In this document: positions 1-9,677 of the stretch, piece by piece
Layout of the letters: each line of letters starts with the position of its first letter
How positions within the stretch are numbered: the first letter of the stretch is position 1
Translations under genes and position numbers: made by a program
NCBI RefSeq assembly: GCF_033955345.1
Contig: NZ_CP138332.1
Span: 1,364,001-1,428,000 of the forward strand
Reading direction: 5' to 3'
DNA length: 64,000 nucleotides
Source of the DNA: Sphingobacterium bambusae
Lineage (GTDB): Bacteria > Bacteroidota > Bacteroidia > Sphingobacteriales > Sphingobacteriaceae
Notes under the pieces: model-generated
The model's input: the letters and a program-made list of their open reading frames with translations, nothing else
What the model was told of the DNA's origin: nothing
Databases searched by the model: none

Positions 1-507
1 GACATCGACCTTCTGAAGCACTTTCTTTAAATCGTCAAGAGCCACATCCATCCAAAAGTTCATCGTATCAAGCACTACTAACTTAGGAGCCTGCGCTAAA
101 CGATCCAAGGTCTGCATTTGTACTTGCGGCGTTAAATTGCCCAGCAAAAGGTAGGTACAGTCTTGGTAGGATGCCGGGATTTTCGGATCAAAATCTGCCA
201 ACACATTTAATTCTGTGATCAACGTGTCACGACTGTTCATGTCGTTGTGGTATTTGCCCGACCAAAAGAAGGATTTACCTCCTTCAACAATCTCTACCCC
301 TTCCACATCAATGCCGCGAGACTTTAAAATATTAATATTGTCATCTCCAAAATCTTCACCGATAACACTAATCAACTTGACTTGATCATATAGGTAAGAT
401 GCAGCCAATCCCGCGAAGGTAGCGGCGCCGCCCACAATTTTATCTGTTTTTCCAAAAGGGGTTTCGATGGCGTCGAATGCAACCGTCCCAACAATTACTA
501 AACTCAT
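1..507 (-). CDS. PfkB-family sugar/nucleoside kinase (3' end outside window)
   Basis: The first 169 residues of a ribokinase/PfkB-type kinase are visible; the gene runs off the left edge. The start is the ATG at 505-507. The N-terminus (MSLVIVGTVAFD) followed by VGGAATFAGLAAS is the typical PfkB opening, in which the glycine pair and nearby residues contact the substrate. The VISVIGEDFGDD-like segment, here LISVIGEDFGDD, is also characteristic of the family. The ATP-binding GAGD signature would lie in the missing half. Members phosphorylate sugars or nucleosides in the cytosol, but the substrate cannot be read from this fragment. A terminator and a tRNA-Asn gene lie just upstream on the same strand, so the kinase probably has its own promoter. 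Family assignment is firm; the exact substrate is unknown. Confidence 0.88.
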   Translation of the reverse strand, partial: MSLVIVGTVAFDAIETPFGKTDKIVGGAATFAGLAASYLYDQVKLISVIGEDFGDDNINILKSRGIDVEGVEIVEGGKSFFWSGKYHNDMNSRDTLITELNVLADFDPKIPASYQDCTYLLLGNLTPQVQMQTLDRLAQAPKLVVLDTMNFWMDVALDDLKKVLQKVDV

Positions 508-534
508 CTTTTTCGATTTTTTAGACAAAAAAAA

Positions 535-552
535 ACCGGCTTATCAGCCGGT
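535..552 (-). terminator. Intrinsic terminator after tRNA-Asn
   Basis: A 6-bp stem (ACCGGC/GCCGGT) with a 6-nt loop is followed on the minus strand by a run of T (527-535 on the plus strand is A-rich). It sits 10 nt past the tRNA-Asn 3' end and ahead of the PfkB start. Confidence 0.8.
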
Positions 553-562
553 AAAACTTTCG

Positions 563-636
563 CTCCTGAAGCTGGGCTCGAACCAGCGACCCTCTGATTA
601 ACAGTCAGATGCTCTAACCTGCTGAGCTATTCAGGA
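563..636 (-). tRNA. tRNA-Asn (GTT), copy 1
   Basis: This 74-nt cloverleaf has acceptor arms TCCTGAA/TTCAGGA, discriminator G, a GGTTCGAGCC T arm and anticodon GTT in the CTGTTAATC loop. CCA is not encoded. It is identical in sequence to the second copy at 951-1024. A strong promoter lies about 44 nt upstream and a terminator lies directly downstream, so it is a single-gene transcription unit. Confidence 0.97.
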
Positions 637-679
637 ATTTCGACCTTAGCACACGTTAACCGCGTTTTCTAAAGTGATA

Positions 680-710
680 CAAAGATAGAACTTTGATTTT
701 TATATTCAAA
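680..710 (-). promoter_or_regulatory. Bacteroidota-type promoter for tRNA-Asn copy 1
   Basis: On the minus strand this reads TTTG, 19 nt, TATCTTTG, an exact match to the TTTG/TAnnTTTG consensus of the Bacteroidota primary sigma factor. The expected start of transcription is about 35-40 nt upstream of the tRNA 5' end. Confidence 0.75.
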
Positions 711-906
711 TAAAAAATTAAAAAATATTTACCGCCTTGAACGGATCATTGCTCGACGACAGCACCTCTTGTCTTTTACAGCGAAGTGCAATATGTTACT
801 CGACACTGATAAACAAACATCGTTTAGCGCTCTTAAAAAAAGAGACGACATGATTTTAGTATACCCTCCCACCGTTTCAAGGAAATTAACAAAAACCGTC
901 TAAAGC

Positions 907-945
907 AAAAAAAGCTGCTTTTCTTTATGAAAAACAGCTTTTTTG
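907..945 (-). terminator. Hairpin terminator after tRNA-Asn copy 2
   Basis: An A/T-flanked hairpin with core GCTG...CAGC and an inner TTTTC/GAAAA stem lies 6 nt past the tRNA 3' end. A-rich and T-rich flanks on both sides would let it work in either direction. Confidence 0.7.
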
Positions 946-950
946 TTTTG

Positions 951-1024
951 CTCCTGAAGCTGGGCTCGAACCAGCGACCCTCTGATTAACAGTCAGATGC
1001 TCTAACCTGCTGAGCTATTCAGGA
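951..1024 (-). tRNA. tRNA-Asn (GTT), copy 2
   Basis: This 74-nt gene is identical to the copy at 563-636: same acceptor stem, anticodon GTT and discriminator G. It has its own terminator. No perfect promoter is seen upstream; the best candidate is a weak AATTTG-type element near 1086-1093. Confidence 0.97.
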
Positions 1025-1139
1025 ATTTTAAGAACCGTCGTTTCCGTTTCGGTGATGCAATTATCGGAAGATTTAACGACCTCTGCAAATTATTTCACGC
1101 AGAAAAACACAACTTGCTCTTATACAAGAAGATTTTTTT

Positions 1140-2516
1140 CTACTTCCCAACAATATTACCGAGCACAAGCGTTGCAACGGTAAAATAGATAATAAGACCG
1201 GTCACATCGACCAATGTGGATACGAAGGGAGCAGAAGAACTTGCCGGATCGGCTCCAAGACGACGTAGCACAAAGGGCAGCATAGAACCAACAAGTGAGC
1301 CCCAAAGGACAACGCCTACCAACGATAGGGCAATTGCTAAGCCATACAATACCCAAGCATCACCATACTCGCCGGAGAAAGCCTGATAGGCGGCAATACG
1401 GCAAAAACCTAATGTCCCTAGAATCAATCCCAGAAAAAATCCGGAAAGAATCTCGCGTCGCATAACCAACCACCAATCGCGTAGTGTCACCTCGCCCATC
1501 GCCATAGCTTGGATGATCAATGTCGAAGCTTGCGAACCGCTATTACCTCCGCTGGACATAATCAACGGCATCAACAAGACCAGAATGATCGTCAGCCTAT
1601 CTTCATAAAACTCCAACACGTTTGTGGTTAACAGTTGCCCTAGAAAAAGCACAATCAACCAGCCTCCTCGTTTTTTTACCAAATGGAAAATAGATACATC
1701 CAAATAGGGTTCATCTAATGCCTCCGTACCCCCGATACGCTGCATATCTTCCGAGTACTCTTCGTTGGCAACCCACAGGATGTCATCGATGGTTACCATA
1801 CCGAGCATAATACCTTGCTCATCAACCACCGGAAGCGCTACCCGATTATTCATCCGGAAAACATTCACCGCCTCCTCTTGGGGGTCATTCGCATGCAGGG
1901 AGATAAGTCTATTATCGATCAGATCTTCCACTTTCGTTTCCGGATCCGAGACCAAGATATCGCGGATCTTGATATCGTCCATCAAACGCCCTTCGCCATC
2001 GATTACATACAACACATCGATAGTCTCCGAAGCGTCTCCATAACGACGGATGTGATCCAATATTCGCGTGATGTTCCAATGGGGTTTTACAGTGATATAA
2101 TCCGGAGTCATTAGACGTCCAACACTGTCTTCAGGATAGCCCAACAAAGAGAGTGCTTCTTTGCGTTCTTCAGGAGAAAGCATGATGATTAAATGCTTAA
2201 CCACATCACCTTTTAATTCACTAAAGAAAGATGTACGATCATCCGGCGGCATCTCATTTATAAGCTCGCGAACCTTGGCTGCCGATAATTTTTTGAAGAT
2301 ACGTTCTTGGGTAGGGAAATCGAGGATACTGAAAACGTGAACCGCGCGATTTATATTAATGGTCTCTATAAATAACGCAGCATGTTCTGGAAGTTCATCG
2401 ATGAGTTCTTCGACGTCGGAGATGTTCTGCTCATTAAGAAAATCTTGAAGCTCAGAAAGGCTATTCGATTCTATCCATTTCTCAACAAGCTCCACTTGCA
2501 TTTCTAGTTCTTCCAT
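1140..2516 (-). CDS. mgtE: Magnesium transporter MgtE
   Basis: The 458-residue product is the normal length for MgtE, a Mg2+-gated inner-membrane channel for Mg2+ uptake. The order of domains is canonical. An N-terminal helical superhelix (about residues 20-130) contains the MPPDDRTSFF and LSPEERKEAL repeats. A pair of CBS domains follows (about 140-260), starting at VGRLMTPDY, and then five membrane helices (about 290-455). The pore-region sequence MPLIMSSGGNSGSQAST is the most conserved part of the family. In known MgtE proteins the N and CBS domains bind Mg2+ and close the pore, so control is expected mainly at the protein level. The gene stands alone, divergent from the large peptidase gene at 3153 across a 636-nt AT-rich gap. 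Assignment is secure. Confidence 0.96.
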   Translation of the reverse strand: MEELEMQVELVEKWIESNSLSELQDFLNEQNISDVEELIDELPEHAALFIETININRAVHVFSILDFPTQERIFKKLSAAKVRELINEMPPDDRTSFFSELKGDVVKHLIIMLSPEERKEALSLLGYPEDSVGRLMTPDYITVKPHWNITRILDHIRRYGDASETIDVLYVIDGEGRLMDDIKIRDILVSDPETKVEDLIDNRLISLHANDPQEEAVNVFRMNNRVALPVVDEQGIMLGMVTIDDILWVANEEYSEDMQRIGGTEALDEPYLDVSIFHLVKKRGGWLIVLFLGQLLTTNVLEFYEDRLTIILVLLMPLIMSSGGNSGSQASTLIIQAMAMGEVTLRDWWLVMRREILSGFFLGLILGTLGFCRIAAYQAFSGEYGDAWVLYGLAIALSLVGVVLWGSLVGSMLPFVLRRLGADPASSSAPFVSTLVDVTGLIIYFTVATLVLGNIVGK

Positions 2517-3152
2517 AACACACTTTAATTTTTAAATCCTACATGGGTATTTTTATTTGCAGCAAAAGTCGACTTTTTAGTTGGAAATAACTAATACTTT
2601 TTTTATGCATACATACCAACTAAACTTAACAATTTTTGCCGCCAACAGTTTTCGTCTACCGCGCTTCGAAAGCCATAGACTGTCAAAATGACACCACCGT
2701 ATAGACGATAAAAACCAAGTAAATACATTAGACTACCCAATACCGCCCTGCTCCCAAAACATTACGTCGCTAATCGGAACAGCACCCATTCGAAATGATC
2801 AGCATTACTAAAAACAGATGATCAGGAGAGTCACTTGTGTAGCAACAAAAACGACCAAGAGTCAAATGCATGCGCGCCGCATTTAGAAACCTCTTGATGT
2901 AAAAAAGATGTTTTTTTTTTCTATCTTGTTGAGCGTACTTTACATGTAAAACTTAACGCGGTACAAGCCAGTACGAGCATAAGAAAAAGCATATAATACC
3001 GAAATAAAATACATCAAAATATTCGTTTTATAAAAAACAATAAAACTATAAAAATCAAACACTTACACAAACAATACGAAACAAATAATAAATATAAAAA
3101 CGAAACAATTGACTAATATTTTTAGCAAACACCATTTTAACCACACTGGATA
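2517..3152. other. AT-rich divergent intergenic region
   Basis: This 636-nt gap lies between the divergent mgtE and the secreted peptidase-like gene, and must hold both promoters. The right half (from about 2880) is very AT-rich with poly-A and poly-T runs. I find no exact TAnnTTTG promoter, ORF, RNA gene or repeat. A GACTTTTG element (minus, 2563-2570) is the closest promoter-like match for mgtE. Confidence 0.4.
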
Positions 3153-5969
3153 ATGAATAAAAAATTAATAATCAATATCTTATCAATATTCATAACAACT
3201 ATATATTCACATAATACCTTTGGACAGATTATTGATAACGAACAAGCGCATTCATCCATCAAATGGCAGCAAATAAAAACACAAAATTATCGCCTTCTTT
3301 TTCCTAGCACCTTTGACTCTGCCGCACGTAATCTAGCCAAGCAACTCCCCTACCTTCGTCAATACAGTAGCCGTGATTTAGGCAAAAATCCCCACCCTAT
3401 CACCTTGATATTACAAGGAAACCATCTTAGTCAGAATGGCTATGTACAACTTGCTCCGCGAAAATCCGAGTTTTATCCCGTCCCATCTTCGACTGCAGAT
3501 AACCAAGAATGGTTACCGAACTTGGCACTTCATGAGCTCAGGCATGTTGCTCAATTTGACAAATTGACAGGACGTATCAGAGGGCCTTTTTTTGAACAGC
3601 TGGCTTTAGCGCTCTATGCATTGAACCTGCCCGCATGGTATTTTGAAGGCGACGCTGTACAAATAGAAACCATACACAGCGCAGGCGGACGAGGCAGATT
3701 ACCATCTTGGGAAATGCCTATCCGAGCAAATGTTTTATCCGACAGGGATTATGATTTCAACAAATACGTATTAGGTTCCTTCAAAGATAATGTTCCCTCA
3801 CATTACAGCATCGGTCTCCTGATGAATACCTACATGACCAATCATACCGGTATAGAAAGCCATGAAAAAATCATGGAAGATATGCGAAACAAACTACTTC
3901 GACCATTCAATTTTCAACGCGCTTTCAAGCATGCTTCCGGCATGAAGCCACGTAAAATGTTCCATGCTACCATGGCGGAGTTAGAAGAAAACTGGGTAAA
4001 AAATGACAATAACAAATCTATAGAAAACGAAATAAAAACAATAAAAAGTAAATTCCCAAGCGATTATTTACTTCCTCAACGAAGTCAAAATGACGAGCTA
4101 TGGGCACTCAAATCGAGTCCTCATTCGGTTAATGAAATCATCGTCGTAGACCCTTCCGGAAAGGAGCATAGCATAACAAAAACAGGCATACAAATAACTC
4201 CCTATTTTCATTTACGCGGCACACAAGTTGTGTGGGACGAGTACCGAAAAGACCCTCGCTTCGGTAAACAAACCTACAATGTTATCAACCTGTACGACAT
4301 AAAAACGAAAGCACTTAAAACGCTGACACATCGATCAAGATACTACTCTCCTGTACTTCATCCATCGCAAGATGTTATTGCCGTCGTCGAGGTTGATGCA
4401 GGCAATAAGAGCAGCTTATTGCTACTAAATGCTAAGGACGGCAACGTATTGGAAACACAGCATCTGCCCGAAGGCGTGCACATTCAACAGCCCAAATTCG
4501 ACGCCGCCGGGGATAAAATCATCGCCATAGCTGTGTCGCCGAAAGGAACCAACCTGATCGAAATAACGCTAGCGACTCGACAACATCGCTTTCTGTTGGA
4601 CTGGGGAAACCAGCAACTTGAAAGGCCATCCTACCACCATGATGATATCCTGTTTAAAGCTCATTTTGATGGCTTAGACAATATTTACAGAATAGATCAA
4701 GAAGGAGAGTTGTACAGACTCACAGACGCTCGTTTTGGCGCATTCAACGCATTTGTCGATGAGCAAAAACAGGAAATCATCTACAATGATTATCGATATA
4801 ACGGCTATAAATTGGCTTCCCAAAAACTCGAATCGGGAACAAAAACATCGCTAACGAACAACAATGCACCCCATCTTTTTATACAGCCTACCTTAGATCA
4901 GCTGAAAGATATACAGCAGCCTATCATTGAACAACAGGACACCATACAGATTACAGCCTACAACCCAACCACACATTTGATAAATTTTCATAGCTTATCG
5001 ATTAGCAGCACCAATTTCGAAAGTTTCGACAACTACATCCCCGGGCTTTTTTGGCTTTCCAACGACGTGCTAAACAGCAGCCAGATCAAATTAGGCTACG
5101 AATACGACCCCGACATCCGCAAGAGCATCTATTCTGCCGAACTGGCCTACCGCAGGTATCTTCCCGTATTTACCGCACGCTATGCCAACCGCGGGCTTGT
5201 AGGCAATGCCGTGACGCAAAACAACCAAGTCATCATGTACGACTATCGCGATCATCACGCTACCTTCGAAGTAGGCATCCCGCTCTCTGTTTACCGGCAA
5301 AACGTAGTATACAGTTATGGTGCAAATTTTGGTACGTCCTACACAAAACGATATGATGTCAGCATTTCGCTTCGCAATTTCAACGAAACCATCGCATTTC
5401 CCTTAAACTACCAAGCTTATTTTAATCGAAACAGCATGCGAAGCCGTATGGATTTGGCACCACGTTGGGGACAAAACATCAGTATCACCTACCGACATCT
5501 TCCTTTTGAACAACAACTTAGTGGAGAGGTTCTATCTGTCAGAACCAACTTTTACCTACCCGGCCTATCATCCAACCATAGCCTTCAATTCCGTTTTGCG
5601 GCACAACGAAGCAACGGTAGATATGAAGGCGTATATGACATCCCGATGGTGTCTGGATGGGGCAATTTCCGATCGGACATCGTAAGCAACACCGCATTGG
5701 CGAGCTACCGCATGCCTCTATTTTATCCTGATTGGAGCATAGGCTCATTAGCCTACATCAAACGTTTTCAGGGATTGCTTTTCTCCGATTTCCAAAATAT
5801 ACATCGATCATCCGCGCCAAAAAGTTTCGGACTTGGGATTTCCGCAGACCTCAACGTTTTTCGATATGTACTACCCGACATCAATGTTGCGGCACGGTTG
5901 ACCTATATAAACGACAGTTCTGCCTCACGCAAACTGTTCCCGACTTTTGGCTTTAGCTATGCCTATTAG
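3153..5969 (+). CDS. Secreted MA-clan metallopeptidase-like protein with propeller-like and outer-membrane-barrel-like parts
   Basis: The product has 938 residues and begins with a signal peptide (MNKKLIINILSIFITTIYSH, likely cut after NTFG). Residues 127-131 read HELRH, an HExxH zinc motif. About 34 residues on comes WYFEGDAV with E165, which fits the third ligand of gluzincin (MA-clan) peptidases. Residues of about 300-600 contain repeated short segments such as VINLYDIKTKAL, VLHPSQDVIAVVEV and FDAAGDKIIAIAV, which look like a TolB/WD40-type beta-propeller. The last 300 residues are rich in alternating aromatic strands and end in FGFSYAY, as in outer-membrane barrels. I infer a cell-surface or outer-membrane protein; peptidase activity and substrate are unproven. 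It stands alone and ends at a strong bidirectional terminator. The first third is more AT-rich than its neighbours. Confidence 0.75.
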   Translation: MNKKLIINILSIFITTIYSHNTFGQIIDNEQAHSSIKWQQIKTQNYRLLFPSTFDSAARNLAKQLPYLRQYSSRDLGKNPHPITLILQGNHLSQNGYVQLAPRKSEFYPVPSSTADNQEWLPNLALHELRHVAQFDKLTGRIRGPFFEQLALALYALNLPAWYFEGDAVQIETIHSAGGRGRLPSWEMPIRANVLSDRDYDFNKYVLGSFKDNVPSHYSIGLLMNTYMTNHTGIESHEKIMEDMRNKLLRPFNFQRAFKHASGMKPRKMFHATMAELEENWVKNDNNKSIENEIKTIKSKFPSDYLLPQRSQNDELWALKSSPHSVNEIIVVDPSGKEHSITKTGIQITPYFHLRGTQVVWDEYRKDPRFGKQTYNVINLYDIKTKALKTLTHRSRYYSPVLHPSQDVIAVVEVDAGNKSSLLLLNAKDGNVLETQHLPEGVHIQQPKFDAAGDKIIAIAVSPKGTNLIEITLATRQHRFLLDWGNQQLERPSYHHDDILFKAHFDGLDNIYRIDQEGELYRLTDARFGAFNAFVDEQKQEIIYNDYRYNGYKLASQKLESGTKTSLTNNNAPHLFIQPTLDQLKDIQQPIIEQQDTIQITAYNPTTHLINFHSLSISSTNFESFDNYIPGLFWLSNDVLNSSQIKLGYEYDPDIRKSIYSAELAYRRYLPVFTARYANRGLVGNAVTQNNQVIMYDYRDHHATFEVGIPLSVYRQNVVYSYGANFGTSYTKRYDVSISLRNFNETIAFPLNYQAYFNRNSMRSRMDLAPRWGQNISITYRHLPFEQQLSGEVLSVRTNFYLPGLSSNHSLQFRFAAQRSNGRYEGVYDIPMVSGWGNFRSDIVSNTALASYRMPLFYPDWSIGSLAYIKRFQGLLFSDFQNIHRSSAPKSFGLGISADLNVFRYVLPDINVAARLTYINDSSASRKLFPTFGFSYAY

Positions 5970-5996
5970 GTGACGCGATCCAAAAATGCCTTACGA

Positions 5997-6030
5997 AAGA
6001 AGCCGTAACAGGGAGTTGTTACGGCTTCTT
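5997..6030. terminator. Bidirectional terminator
   Basis: A perfect 14-bp stem (AAGAAGCCGTAACA and its complement) with a 6-nt loop sits between the convergent peptidase-like gene and pgk. Both sides end in an A/T-rich run, so it can serve both genes. Confidence 0.88.
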
Positions 6031-6056
6031 TTATAGTATCGCAGTACGATTATTAC

Positions 6057-7247
6057 CTAGTCGTTCAAAGCTTGAACACCTGGAAGTGCTTTGCCTTCCA
6101 TATATTCCAACAAGGCTCCACCACCTGTACTTACGTAGCTTACGTGTTCTGTCATACCAAACTTCGATACCGCAGCAGCAGAGTCTCCTCCTCCGATAAG
6201 GGAAAAGGCACCACGTTCTGTAGCAGCAACCACCGCATCAGCAACAGCTTTTGTACCTTTCGCAAAAGTATCAAACTCGAAAACACCCATTGGACCGTTC
6301 CAAAGTAGGGTATTAGAAGCACCGATCACTTCAGCGAAATGTGCGGATGATTCCGGACCAATATCAAGACCTTCCTTATCTGCTGGAATAGCATCGTTTG
6401 GACCGTCATAAGTCGCTGCATCGTTAGAAAATTTATCGGCAATCTGCGCATCTGTAGGCAACACCAAATTCACGCCTTTTTCCTCCGCTTTCTGAACAAG
6501 CTCGTTAGCCAAATCCAACTTGTCGATCTCGACCAATGATTTTCCGATCTCGCCGCCACGTGCTTTCACGAATGTGTAGGCCATACCGCCACCAATGATC
6601 AGGTTGTCTACCTTATCCAACAAGGCCTCGATCAATTGAATCTTATCGGAAACTTTCGCTCCACCCATGATTGCTGTGAAAGGACGGTTTGGATTATTCA
6701 ACACCTTTTCGGCATTATTGATCTCTGCAGCCAATAAGTAGCCTGCAAATTTGCTTCCTGGGAAAAACTCGGCCACGATAGCTGTAGACGCGTGCGCACG
6801 GTGAGCAGTACCGAAAGCGTCATTCACATAGACATCACCAAGTTTGGCCAATTTCTCTGCAAAAGCCTTATCGCCTTTTTCTTCTTCTTTGTAAAAACGA
6901 AGGTTTTCTAACAAAAGAACCTCACCTGCCTGCAAAGCAGCACTTTTCTCGATAGCTTCTTCACCGATACAATCGTTTGCAAATTGAACATCGACACCAA
7001 GCACGGCCGACAAATGTGCTACGATATGCTTTAACGAATACTTATCCGTTGGCCCATCTTTCGGACGTCCCAAATGGGACATCAAGATTACTGATCCGCC
7101 ATCTGCCAAAATCTTTTTGATCGTTGGCGTAGCGCCTTGGATACGGTTGTCATCGGTTATATTAAAATTCTCATCAAAAGGAACATTAAAATCCACACGG
7201 ATCAATGCTTTCTTGCCCGAGAAATTCAAATCATCAATTGTTTTCAT
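6057..7247 (-). CDS. pgk: Phosphoglycerate kinase
   Basis: The 396-residue product matches the usual length for Pgk, which moves the acyl phosphate of 1,3-bisphosphoglycerate to ADP in glycolysis (cytosol). The substrate-binding RVDFNVP signature is at residues 17-23, followed by MSHLGRP, and [12 protein letters not shown] is also typical. The nucleotide side has [18 protein letters not shown] and the C-terminal GGGDSAAAV and [10 protein letters not shown] segments, so all catalytic parts are present. The gene lies between the terminator of sppA and a bidirectional terminator, so it is probably transcribed alone from a promoter in the 7248-7295 gap. Nothing is unusual. Confidence 0.98.
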   Translation of the reverse strand: MKTIDDLNFSGKKALIRVDFNVPFDENFNITDDNRIQGATPTIKKILADGGSVILMSHLGRPKDGPTDKYSLKHIVAHLSAVLGVDVQFANDCIGEEAIEKSAALQAGEVLLLENLRFYKEEEKGDKAFAEKLAKLGDVYVNDAFGTAHRAHASTAIVAEFFPGSKFAGYLLAAEINNAEKVLNNPNRPFTAIMGGAKVSDKIQLIEALLDKVDNLIIGGGMAYTFVKARGGEIGKSLVEIDKLDLANELVQKAEEKGVNLVLPTDAQIADKFSNDAATYDGPNDAIPADKEGLDIGPESSAHFAEVIGASNTLLWNGPMGVFEFDTFAKGTKAVADAVVAATERGAFSLIGGGDSAAAVSKFGMTEHVSYVSTGGGALLEYMEGKALPGVQALND

Positions 7248-7300
7248 ATATACTATTAAATTTAAGTTGACCTTTTACTTCCAGCCATAAATATAGAAAA

Positions 7301-7328
7301 AAGGAGGGAATTGAAAAATCCCCTCCTT
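7301..7328 (-). terminator. Intrinsic terminator of sppA
   Basis: The stem AAGGAGGG/CCCTCCTT with a 12-nt loop is followed on the minus strand by a T-run. It sits 5 nt past the sppA stop codon and separates sppA from pgk. Confidence 0.8.
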
Positions 7329-7332
7329 AAAT

Positions 7333-9096
7333 TTATCGTATCTCGATGGTGTAAGGCATTCTTGCCTGTATCCCCGAGGAGCGCGTAATTGTTCGAAGCT
7401 GCTCCACATATTGCCTATAGTCGCCGAGCTCATCTGCCAGCATCCACGCCTTGATACGCTCTTTAGAGGTACCTAAGATCGAAGAAAAAGGATCTTTAAC
7501 CGTCGGATAATAGGCCAACTTGTAGTTCTTTAATTTCGCTTTCGCTGCTGCAGCCGAAATAGCACGGTCTATACCTCCGATACCATCCACCAAGCCATGG
7601 CCTTCCGCCTGAAGCCCCGTCCATACACGGCCTTGCCCAATGCTATCCACAGCATTTGTACTTAGCTTGCGCCCCTGCGCAACCTTACCGATAAAGGTGT
7701 TATAAACCCGATTAACATCTCCCTGTATAATCGCACGTTCTTCCTCCGTCAACGGCTTATCCGGAGAAGACATCAGCCCCGAAAAACGTCCCGTCTTCAC
7801 TTCATCGAAATGCACACCCAATTTATTATTTAAAAGTCCCTGTAAATTCGGGATAAGCCCAAACACACCGATGGATCCGGTCAAAGTTTCGCGTTCCGCG
7901 AAAATAGAATCTGCCAAAGCAGAAATATAGTATCCCCCTGAAGCCGCATAGTCACCCATAGATACCACGATAGGCTTCACCTGCCTTGTCAACTCTACCT
8001 CCCGCGCAATGATATCCGAAGCTAAAGCGGATCCTCCGGGGGAATTGACACGTAACACCACAGCCTTAACACGGTCGTCGCGACGCAGCTTACGAAGCTC
8101 CCTCGAGAAACGGTCGCCGCCGATATTTGTATCGCTACCCTCGCCGTCCACAATATCTCCATAAGCATAGACTACCGCGATTCGATCTCCCGTTTGCTCA
8201 CTTGTGCTTCCGCCCGTATAGTCCAACAGCGACACCGCAGGAATATCCTTCTTCTCCTCTACCCCCAGTCGTTTCTTAATTTCAGTCAACAGTTCATCCT
8301 TATGCAATCTGCCGTCTACAAATTTGTGCTTCACCGCATCCTCCGCATTTCGGATCAAGTAGTTGTCTGCCACATAGCGCAAGGAATCCACGCTAATTTT
8401 TCGGCCTTCGGCAATATTCTCCAAGAAGGATCCATACATGCTTTCCAAGTAAGACGTTACCTGAAGCCGATTGGCGGGACTCATTTCATTAAGCAGGAAA
8501 GGTTCTACAGCAGATTTATATGTTCCCACTTTAACGACCTGCATCTCTACGCCCAGCTTTTGAAGCGCTTCTTTTACAAACGCAATAGAACTTGAAAGAC
8601 CATTAAACTCCAAACTACCTTCGGGATTCAGGTAAATCTTGTCGGCCACCGAAGCCAAGTAGTAAGCCTTTTGTGTATAGGAATCACTGTATGCAACGAT
8701 AAACTTTCCAGATGATTTAAAATCCTGCAGCGCATCATGTATCTCCTTTAAACTTGCCATCCCTGTATTGACGTAACTTGGATTTAGATAGATTCCTTTT
8801 ATACGGCTATCTGTCTTTGCGGCTGCAATGCGCGCCACAATATCGTTCAACCCCAAAGACTTTGTGCTGGCATAGCCCGGCATATTTAGGCCTTCCAAAG
8901 GATTTTCGCTAGTACGCTCTGTTATATCGTGATTCAGCGAAACGTACAACACCGCATTGGAGGGCACATCGGCATCTTTGCTGCTTGATTGGCTAATGGT
9001 ACTCATCACCAAGCCAATAATCAATACAAAAAACAAAATAACAACAATCGTTATCCCGGTCACGGTCGCTAAGACATATTTAAAAAATGATCTCAT
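7333..9096 (-). CDS. sppA: Signal peptide peptidase SppA, 67K type
   Basis: The 587-residue product is the long, two-domain form of SppA, a membrane-anchored serine protease that degrades cleaved signal peptides. One N-terminal membrane helix (about residues 8-32) anchors it. The general-base lysine is expected at K194 in VGTYKSAVEPF, and the nucleophile at S386 in GDYAASGGYY. This is the Lys/Ser split over two repeats known from the E. coli enzyme. NSPGGSALAS and GSIGVFG are further family signatures. It ends with its own terminator ahead of pgk and is divergent from folK across 89 nt. The catalytic pair is intact, so I expect an active enzyme. Confidence 0.96.
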   Translation of the reverse strand: MRSFFKYVLATVTGITIVVILFFVLIIGLVMSTISQSSSKDADVPSNAVLYVSLNHDITERTSENPLEGLNMPGYASTKSLGLNDIVARIAAAKTDSRIKGIYLNPSYVNTGMASLKEIHDALQDFKSSGKFIVAYSDSYTQKAYYLASVADKIYLNPEGSLEFNGLSSSIAFVKEALQKLGVEMQVVKVGTYKSAVEPFLLNEMSPANRLQVTSYLESMYGSFLENIAEGRKISVDSLRYVADNYLIRNAEDAVKHKFVDGRLHKDELLTEIKKRLGVEEKKDIPAVSLLDYTGGSTSEQTGDRIAVVYAYGDIVDGEGSDTNIGGDRFSRELRKLRRDDRVKAVVLRVNSPGGSALASDIIAREVELTRQVKPIVVSMGDYAASGGYYISALADSIFAERETLTGSIGVFGLIPNLQGLLNNKLGVHFDEVKTGRFSGLMSSPDKPLTEEERAIIQGDVNRVYNTFIGKVAQGRKLSTNAVDSIGQGRVWTGLQAEGHGLVDGIGGIDRAISAAAAKAKLKNYKLAYYPTVKDPFSSILGTSKERIKAWMLADELGDYRQYVEQLRTITRSSGIQARMPYTIEIR

Positions 9097-9185
9097 AAAA
9101 GATGTTTGACTTATTTAAAAGACCTAATTTAATTGTTTCTTTTGAAGAATTCGAAATTTATATAGATATGCCTTATATTTAAAAC

Positions 9186-9677
9186 ATGAACGATGTTTTT
9201 TTTCTCTTAGGCGCCAACTTGGGCGAGCCACTTGCTCAGCTTCGTGACGCAGCTACTGCGCTAGAAAAACGCGTGGGAACTATCAAAAAAACGTCTTCCG
9301 TTTACGCATCGGCCGCATGGGGCGTCGAAGATCAACCGCCATTTCTCAATCAGGTTCTACTCATTTCCACCCCGCTATCGGCAAGGAAAGTACTGCAAGA
9401 GATTCAACAAATAGAAAACGACTTAGGGAGGGTGCGACTACAGAAATGGGGAGCACGCATCATCGATATCGATATTTTGTATTACAACAACGAAGTCGTT
9501 GACGAGGAAGACCTCCGCATTCCACACCCCTACATCGGCCAACGCAGATTCACGCTGTTGCCACTCGTTGAAATAGCACCCAATTATGTTCATCCCACAG
9601 GTCAGGTAACGAACCAAGAACTTTTACAGAGCTGCGAAGACCACTTACCTGTACAACTATTATCTGCTATCGAATGA
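9186..9677 (+). CDS. folK: 2-amino-4-hydroxy-6-hydroxymethyldihydropteridine pyrophosphokinase
   Basis: HPPK moves pyrophosphate from ATP to 6-hydroxymethyl-7,8-dihydropterin, a step of folate synthesis in the cytosol. The 163-residue length is normal. The opening FLLGANLGEPLAQL matches the family start, and the signature appears as LQKWGARIIDIDILYY. D94 and D96 in that segment fit the two Mg2+-binding aspartates. The C-terminal IPHPYIGQRRFTLLPLVEIAP is also typical. The stop codon overlaps the start of the downstream Hpt gene in an ATGA junction, so the two are translationally coupled. No other folate gene is close by. Confidence 0.96.
   Translation: MNDVFFLLGANLGEPLAQLRDAATALEKRVGTIKKTSSVYASAAWGVEDQPPFLNQVLLISTPLSARKVLQEIQQIENDLGRVRLQKWGARIIDIDILYYNNEVVDEEDLRIPHPYIGQRRFTLLPLVEIAPNYVHPTGQVTNQELLQSCEDHLPVQLLSAIE

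Larger units (their letters stand above)
637..950. other. Spacer between the two tRNA-Asn genes
   Basis: This 314-nt stretch holds the promoter of tRNA-Asn copy 1 (680-710) and the terminator of copy 2 (907-945). I see no ORF or repeat between these two elements. Confidence 0.6.
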
